Assembly (NCBI GenBank): GCA_023262305.1
Contig: JALRCK010000149.1
Coordinates: 1-5,964 of the forward strand
Direction: 5' to 3'
DNA from: Deltaproteobacteria bacterium
Lineage (GTDB): Bacteria > Bdellovibrionota_C > UBA2361 > OMII01
DNA: 5,964 nucleotides
The position numbers and the translations under genes were made by a program. A model generated the notes under the pieces. The model worked only from the letters and a program-made list of their open reading frames with translations, was not told where the DNA came from and ran no database searches. The first letter of the stretch is position 1. Each line of letters opens with the position of its first letter. Shown here in pieces: positions 5,063 to 5,964 of this stretch.

Positions 5063-5178
5063 TCGAGGCCTTGTGGGATCGAAACGTTCAACTAGTAGCG
5101 CGAGATGGGTGGTTTGAGATCCATTTCGTCGCCCCTACAAGGCACTCAATCACCCGATACGCTCTCCGTGCCGCGGGT
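5053..5178 (+). other. Coding-looking bridge frame between the 4622 and 5105 frames
   Basis: A plus-strand frame open from 5008 to 5388 differs from the frame shared by the two neighbouring genes. Between about 5053 and 5178 it reads QSLVEALWDRNVQLVARD, then GWFEIHFVAPTRHSITRYAL, which looks like genuine protein. In the other frame the same bases give a stop (5060-5062), a double TAG (5093-5098) and a Ser/Gln-rich shadow-like peptide. After about 5180 this bridge frame turns Arg/Pro/His-rich and looks like a shadow, while the 5105 frame becomes coding-like. A -1 shift at the CCCC run 5050-5053 and a compensating +1 shift around 5170-5180 (GCCGCGGG) would join all three into one protein. Confidence 0.4.
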
Positions 5179-5824
5179 CCTCCTCAACAGCGGGGAGACC
5201 TTCGCGGGGAGACTCTTGCCCATGCAGAGATTCTTTGTCGACGTTCTGAGGTCTCAAGGAGTCATTGCCCCCCTCATAGTAGACGTTGGGATAGGACTCG
5301 GTGCTCCAACGTTGCTCGACCTCGCCCGGGAATTAAAGAGGTCTGGTTTCGAAACTGCTACCGTGCTCGGAATCGATGCGTCAACTGAGATGCTTACCTG
5401 GACCAACCTGATCTTCCAAAGGATGAGGGATCAGATTGGTCTACCCCCCGGAATTCGGCTCGTTCTAGAGCACGGTGACGTATGTCACCCGAGCGAATCG
5501 GCTTTCAGTTTGAGATCGATCGTAGAGAGACTTTTTGGCGCTGGCACCCGAGCGGACCTCTGCCTTAGCTCAAATCTCCTTCGAGGCCCCTCCAGGCGGC
5601 CCCCCCCTGAAGCGATCGCGTCCATGCGTAATTGCATCTCAAAGTCTGGATTTATTGGATTGGGGGCGGGAAACGCCACAGACCTCCTAACGGTCGATGT
5701 CTTCCGGCAACCTTCAGATCAATCGCTGGCGTCATTTAACATTACCTACGGTGAGCCGGATACCGAACACGCCCGACGACTAGCGGTTCTCCGGGAGCTT
5801 ACCTCCTCACAGCAGGTAAGGTAG
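5105..5824 (+). CDS. Class I SAM-dependent methyltransferase-like protein
   Basis: A 239-residue frame from ATG 5105 to TAG 5822-5824. Residues 57-66 (LIVDVGIGLG) match motif I of Rossmann-fold methyltransferases, h-h-D-x-G-x-G-x-G, with D60, G62, G64 and G66. VLGIDASTEML (87-97) supplies the acidic residue D91 expected to bind the SAM ribose. VLEHGDV (120-126) fits the next acidic strand end (D125). ADLCLSSNLL (150-159) and SGFIGLGAGN fit the motif IV and motif V/VI regions. The substrate cannot be told; small-molecule or cofactor methylation is as likely as any other. The Ser-rich first 24 residues look unlike the rest, and no real Shine-Dalgarno precedes the ATG. The true N-terminus may therefore lie in the preceding frame through a frameshift, or translation may begin at ATG 5222 (M40). 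Its 3' end converges on a minus-strand gene only 12 bases away. The fold assignment is by motif only. Confidence 0.6.
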   Translation: MGGLRSISSPLQGTQSPDTLSVPRVLLNSGETFAGRLLPMQRFFVDVLRSQGVIAPLIVDVGIGLGAPTLLDLARELKRSGFETATVLGIDASTEMLTWTNLIFQRMRDQIGLPPGIRLVLEHGDVCHPSESAFSLRSIVERLFGAGTRADLCLSSNLLRGPSRRPPPEAIASMRNCISKSGFIGLGAGNATDLLTVDVFRQPSDQSLASFNITYGEPDTEHARRLAVLRELTSSQQVR

Positions 5825-5836
5825 ACAAATAGACGA

Positions 5837-5964
5837 TCAGGCGTCGCCAGAGTTAAACGGCCCCCTCGCCGAAACAACTCTGTACAAACTATCGAGTAGC
5901 TCTCGGTCCTGTCGTACCACATCGTCAACCTTTGCCCTCAAGGCTTCGTATGAGTCAGGCCCCG
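5837..5964 (-). CDS. 3' end of a convergent gene entering from the right edge
   Basis: On the minus strand a frame is open from the right edge to TGA at 5839-5837. It gives 41 residues starting GPDSYEALRAKVDDVVRQD and continuing RELLDSLYRVVSARGPFNSG before the final DA. The regular heptad-like spacing of Leu/Val with Arg, Asp and Glu suggests a helical, possibly coiled-coil C-terminus, and the composition is far more protein-like than the other two minus frames. It converges with the methyltransferase-like gene, whose stop is 12 bases away, and no terminator hairpin was seen in that gap. The family is not recognised from this fragment. Confidence 0.55.
   Translation of the reverse strand, partial: GPDSYEALRAKVDDVVRQDRELLDSLYRVVSARGPFNSGDA

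Noticed and set aside
5071..5388. Plus-strand 105-codon frame as a complete separate gene
   Set aside because: Only its first part (to about 5178) looks coding. The remainder is Arg/Pro/His-rich and overlaps the methyltransferase motif I region in another phase, so it is better read as a frameshifted segment.
5746..5928. Minus-strand frame of 60 codons at the right end
   Set aside because: A different minus phase at 5837-5964 gives a far more protein-like C-terminus. This one crosses the methyltransferase-like gene and is Arg/Ser/Cys-rich.
1..5964. CRISPR array, tRNA, rRNA or a retron/defence operon
   Set aside because: No spaced direct repeats, no cloverleaf-like or ribosomal sequence, and no reverse transcriptase or recognisable effector motifs were seen on either strand.

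Overview
This is a bacterial window of roughly balanced base composition. It looks like an accessory, partly eroded stretch of chromosome or large plasmid rather than a housekeeping region. The only recognisable families are two HUH-type transposases (one RAYT/IS200-like, one IS91-like fragment), a GxxExxY-family remnant and a Rossmann-fold methyltransferase-like protein. These combinations are common in Proteobacteria and related Gram-negative lineages, but nothing here fixes the taxon. No rRNA, tRNA or CRISPR array was seen.

Layout, left to right. (1) A minus-strand reading frame starts near base 85 and runs off the left edge. (2) A plus-strand gene of 346 codons (144-1184) of unknown family has a good Shine-Dalgarno; its frame stays open for 66 more codons after its stop, so the stop may be a recent nonsense mutation. 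(3) A cluster of small palindromes (1392-1529) leads into an apparently intact REP-associated tyrosine transposase (RAYT-like, 1548-2543) with an unusually long C-terminal extension. (4) A stretch of about 430 bases holds no supported gene, only a short tandem duplication and a GC-rich inverted repeat. It is followed by a degraded GxxExxY-family gene (2978-3193) that keeps the signature motif. (5) A minus-strand gene of 186 codons (3230-3790) of unknown family has a set of TCACGT/ACGTGA inverted repeats 100-160 bases upstream of its start. (6) The C-terminal third of an IS91-family transposase (4062-4484) lacks its catalytic half. (7) Two consecutive plus-strand frames (4622-5062 and 5105-5824, the second methyltransferase-like) are bridged by a third, coding-looking frame. 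They may be one gene broken by two single-base indels, or sequence errors may have split it. (8) The 3' end of a convergent minus-strand gene enters from the right edge (5837-5964).

The pattern is mobile-element wreckage (RAYT, IS91 tail, GxxExxY remnant) between orphan genes of unknown function. I see no convincing operon or complete multi-gene system. The items most worth checking are the nonsense-interrupted first gene, the three-frame methyltransferase-like locus, the long RAYT and the palindromes around it.
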